The translations under genes were made by a program, and so were the position numbers. A stretch of 36,942 bases of DNA from Rhizophlyctis rosea. Taxonomy: Eukaryota; Chytridiomycota; Chytridiomycetes; Rhizophlyctidales; Rhizophlyctidaceae. Each line of letters starts with the position of its first letter. Within the stretch, counting starts at the first letter, position 1. Shown piece after piece: positions 31,127-36,942 of the stretch. The stretch covers positions 2,833-39,774 of the forward strand of contig JADGJC010000349.1 in assembly GCA_027596075.1 (NCBI GenBank), written 5' to 3'. The notes beneath the pieces are model-generated. The model saw only the letters and a program-made list of their open reading frames with translations, did not search any database and was not told the DNA's origin.

Positions 31127-33053
31127 TTTTGTGTTAGATCAGTCGATCGTAGGAAGCTGTGTGTCTGTGAGGGAGACAGTCAGAAACGATCTTGCTAATG
31201 AGGAGGGAACTTTTTGGCCACGACTCATATCCTCCCAAAAGCTTCGCCGAATCACCCCTCTCCTGTTACTGTGTCAGTCTTGGTAACAGTTATAGCGGGT
31301 AGGGCCTCAGCATTCCCATCTCGCAACAGATCAGCCAGCAGATGCAGAAGATCTTCGGGTCACCAGCTTTCACAACACGTGCTTCATGCTTCCCATTCTC
31401 GCAAGCAAGCAATGGATACTGCACCCACCACTACTCACAATGATAGTTGTCAGGACGCGTCCAAGGGCCCTCACCAATATTCTGCGACGCGTAGTGGTAG
31501 CTCGCGTGAATGTCGTGATGCTGGTATACCCGACGCGGATCGTATTGGGCCGGTATTCAGAGGGAACGTTCTTCCCTATGCGTGAATTGTGGACGAACAA
31601 GCAAACGAAGTGAGATGGTAACGAGCAGGGTGTTCTGAATTGATAGAGGGATACACGAGTATGAGGAAAAAATCAGATGAGGGGGGAAGGAGGGGGTGAT
31701 CGAATTAGTGATTGAGTGATTGGGATCTGGATGATTGGCATTGGCAGTTAGCTGCAGTCTCAGTTGCTGGAGGTGTCACTTGAATTATGAAAAATCATTT
31801 CCCGCCCATCCACCCCGATTCTCCGTTACGCCTGTATGCACCTTCCCTTACTCCCTCATTTTTACCTGTGGTATGTACGTACCTGATCGCGATATGTACC
31901 ATGCGTACGCGTATGTGTTGATGCCCACCTATGAAGTGGAAAGGCTCCAAGGCGGGAAACCCACATGCGATCGATTAAAGGAATGGTCCGAAATGGATCT
32001 GGGAATCTGGTCAGACTCACAAGAGTGGAAGCTAGATAATGAAGGAGGAATGGGCCACCCACAGTGCATCCAGGCTGCTCAGCTGTCCAGCTGCTGGTCA
32101 AACCAGCTAATAGGATGTCACGCGCGTCATGTTGCCTACGCGTTATGCATGCACGTTCACTCTGGGCCCGGTTATTGATCATATATGCGACGCATGTTGT
32201 TGACATGACAGCGTCATACCCCAACCGTTTGTTGTGACATCTTCTGCCCAAAAAGACACGCGAACAGTTTGAAATCCCTTCTCTTATCACTGGAAAAAAA
32301 AAATAACCTGATGTTGCTCAAATGCTCGGACTGAAATTCGTCATAGAAAGTCGTCGTCCTTATAGTATCAGCCCAACTCTGAGATGACGCTAAGTCTCGC
32401 TAGATGTAGCACTACCATATGTCATAGTAGTTGCGACCCCTCAGATCTCTTTTTCCAATTCTCATCACATCTCCCCACGTCCCCCAACATCAACATCATC
32501 ATCGATCGGTCTTCGGCGACATCCAAACTGGTTGTTCTATTTACATGCATACATGGGCTAGAGCAGCCGGTTCGCTTGGATAGTCAGTCCAGACCTGTAC
32601 TCAACCGAGAAGACACACACAAATAGCTCATAGTCATTCTAGGCCACAGTGACGTCTGCTACTTGCAAAAGGACCCTTGCAACCAACTCCACGCGACCTG
32701 TCCAGATGAAAAATTCATAAAACGCAAACCACCATCGTGTGGCGCATGTTGACTGTGCCTCCACTCTCACATGGGACCCCTTTCATCAGATTTTCATCCG
32801 CATTTCTTATAGCTTCATGAACTCTCCTTCTTGCCTCGAAGGCCGTATTCCTTTTTTTGACCTTCCCGTTATTCGGCACTTGCAAGAGAGCTTCACTAAC
32901 TATCCATGCACCATATGATCTGATAACTCTCAGGTCATCGGGACATGGAGCGCTCAAATGCCATCCGTTACCATTGAGTGGAGCTGGTGACTCAAACTTC
33001 CCTCATTGCGATTGTTTATCAACTCTACACTCCAAGATTCCCTTTTCAAAATC
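31127..33053. other. 1.9-kb divergent intergenic region
   Basis: The bZIP gene (-) and the small PP1-motif gene (+) start at the two ends, so both promoters lie here. Several short frames exist (31735-32178 +, 31862-32290 -, 32715-32957 -) without domains or splicing support. The length suggests extensive upstream regulatory sequence for the bZIP gene. No RNA gene or mobile element was recognised. Confidence 0.4.
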
Positions 33054-33701
33054 ATGTCCGCCCACCAACCACCACCACCATCGACACTAACCCCATCCTC
33101 ATTTAACCAACCTCCAACCCACCATCCAACCTCACCACCACCTCCCCACCATCACACTCCACCCCCCGAAACACCCCCAATAACAGACCCCCTAATCCTT
33201 TCCCTCCTCTCAACCCGCGCCCCCCAAACAGACTGCTCCCCCGAAGACGAAGAAGAGCGTCAACGCCGGATGTACGTCATGCTCCGCAATAGCAAAAAGT
33301 ATCGGAGGTTGCAGGTGCAGGAGGCTAATGCAAAGTGGGAGGGTGCTGGTGGTGGGGATGGTGATGGTGAAGGTGACGGGGAAGGAGGGGAAGAAGATGA
33401 TGATGATGATGAGGGGGAGGGAGGGGCTGCAGGTGTTGATAAGCAATCCAGCGGAGGACTATTAGACATGTCGGAACTTGATGCCTTAGACTCTTCTATG
33501 AAGGCATTGTCACCTCCATCCTCTTCACAACCTGACCCGTCGACATCTGCAAAGGCACACAACCCACCAATACGACCGCCCCTCCAGAACTCAAAAGACC
33601 GCCGTCAATCCCTGCAACCCACTCCACAACCCCCGAAACCCACCAAACCCCGCCGGGTGTCATTTGCAAATACCCTCCAGGATGACAAGGAAGAAACTTG
33701 A
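33054..33701 (+). CDS. small acidic protein with a PP1-docking RVSF motif
   Basis: Single exon of 215 residues; the ATG at 33054 is preceded by an open but unsupported stretch. The N-terminal 45 residues are Pro/His/Thr-rich. Residues about 48-95 form the only structured-looking part, with a helix-rich basic segment (RQRRMYVMLRNSKKYRRLQ). A Gly/Asp/Glu-rich run follows, then a short acidic helix (LLDMSELDALDSSMKAL). Near the C-terminus, residues 197-206 read KPRRVSFANT. RVSF at 201-204 with upstream basic residues and a following Ala is a textbook protein phosphatase 1 docking site. The protein is therefore a candidate PP1 regulator or substrate specifier; I recognise no named family. Candidate AATAAA poly(A) signals lie at 33971 and 33988. 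Confidence 0.7.
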   Translation: MSAHQPPPPSTLTPSSFNQPPTHHPTSPPPPHHHTPPPETPPITDPLILSLLSTRAPQTDCSPEDEEERQRRMYVMLRNSKKYRRLQVQEANAKWEGAGGGDGDGEGDGEGGEEDDDDDEGEGGAAGVDKQSSGGLLDMSELDALDSSMKALSPPSSSQPDPSTSAKAHNPPIRPPLQNSKDRRQSLQPTPQPPKPTKPRRVSFANTLQDDKEET

Positions 33702-34103
33702 TGGAGTGGTTGTGGTGGGTGGTGTTGGGAGGGAAAGGGGGGTGCAGGGGGGGAATCCTAAAGCATTTGCGGAAACACTCTTCTATCAAAGCAAAACGGT
33801 ATATCAAGTCGGTACAAGTAAGAAACAAACAAGTGAAAAAAGCAGTACGGAGAAACAAAACAGAAGAAGGGGGAGAGGGAAAAAAGGGGAGGTTTCAAAA
33901 CGAAATGAACAGGGCAAAAGGCAAAAAGCACAAGCAAATCATAAAATAGTGCCAAAACCCAAGCTGTACAAATAAACCAAACCCCTCAATAAAAGCATGC
34001 AATGCATCAACCACATATATTCAATATAATACACATAAACTCCTAACATGCAAAATCTCCCCATATCACCGACCGCCGCCCATACTCAAATCTAACCACT
34101 CCC
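33702..34103. terminator. convergent 3' region with poly(A) signals
   Basis: The PP1-motif gene (+) and SMC5 (-) end towards each other. A/G-rich sequence on + is followed by AATAAA at 33971-33976 and 33988-33993, good candidates for the + gene's polyadenylation signals. Confidence 0.5.
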
Positions 34104-36884
<2,781 letters not shown>

Positions 36885-36942
36885 CTACCAGTAGGGTAAA
36901 CAGGAATTAGAAGTGAGCGAACTGAAACCCGTTGAAATGACC

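Noticed and set aside
31735..32290. Overlapping + and - frames of 147 and 142 residues
   Set aside because: Neither shows a recognisable domain or splicing; they overlap each other on opposite strands in a long divergent promoter region.
32715..32957. 80-residue - frame, Lys/Arg-rich and protein-like
   Set aside because: No ATG start, no splice partner, no family; kept out as probably chance.

Overview
The window looks like nuclear DNA of a zoosporic (chytrid-like) fungus. The evidence is eukaryotic gene structure with GT-AG introns mostly 57-93 nt long, fungal gene types (an Scm3-type CENP-A chaperone, a Yap/Pap1-type bZIP factor), a clear ortholog of the ciliary basal-body protein ARMC9 (a gene of flagellated eukaryotes, not expected in Dikarya), and a large ankyrin-like/TPR protein of a style common in chytrids. 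No bacterial, plasmid or phage signature, rRNA, tRNA or CRISPR array was found. The taxonomic call is inference from gene content only.

Layout, left to right: a small four-exon gene on + resembling the INO80 subunit Ies4 (192-984); ARMC9 on - in 15 exons (1507-5066); one or two unrecognised - strand genes (5626-8367), the distal part with a restriction-endonuclease-like fold signature, with a diverged tandem repeat between the two blocks; SCM3/HJURP-like on - (8604-10325), head to head with an AKR7-type aldo-keto reductase on + in 10 exons (10884-12766); a frame-broken candidate on + (13115-13531); a beta-rich protein on - that may be a CBM21/PP1 glycogen-targeting subunit (13751-14716); a flavin monooxygenase on + in 5 exons (15906-17640); a 1042-residue ankyrin-like/TPR protein with a C-terminal membrane segment on + (18324-21452); an SDR on - in 3 exons (21666-22836); about 1.8 kb with no gene I can defend; a 1334-residue RING-H2 protein on + (24682-28989); a bZIP factor on - (29579-31126); about 1.9 kb without a gene; a small acidic protein with a classical PP1-docking motif on + (33054-33701); and the C-terminal half of SMC5 on -, running off the right edge (34104-36884).

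The genes do not form an operon or an obvious biosynthetic cluster. Functional themes are chromosome biology (SCM3, SMC5, possibly Ies4), cilium/basal body (ARMC9), redox enzymes (AKR7, FMO, SDR), protein phosphatase 1 targeting (two candidates) and ubiquitin signalling (RING). All exon boundaries were derived by hand from reading frame, splice-site consensus and remembered family conservation; every listed multi-exon model closes in frame unless stated otherwise.
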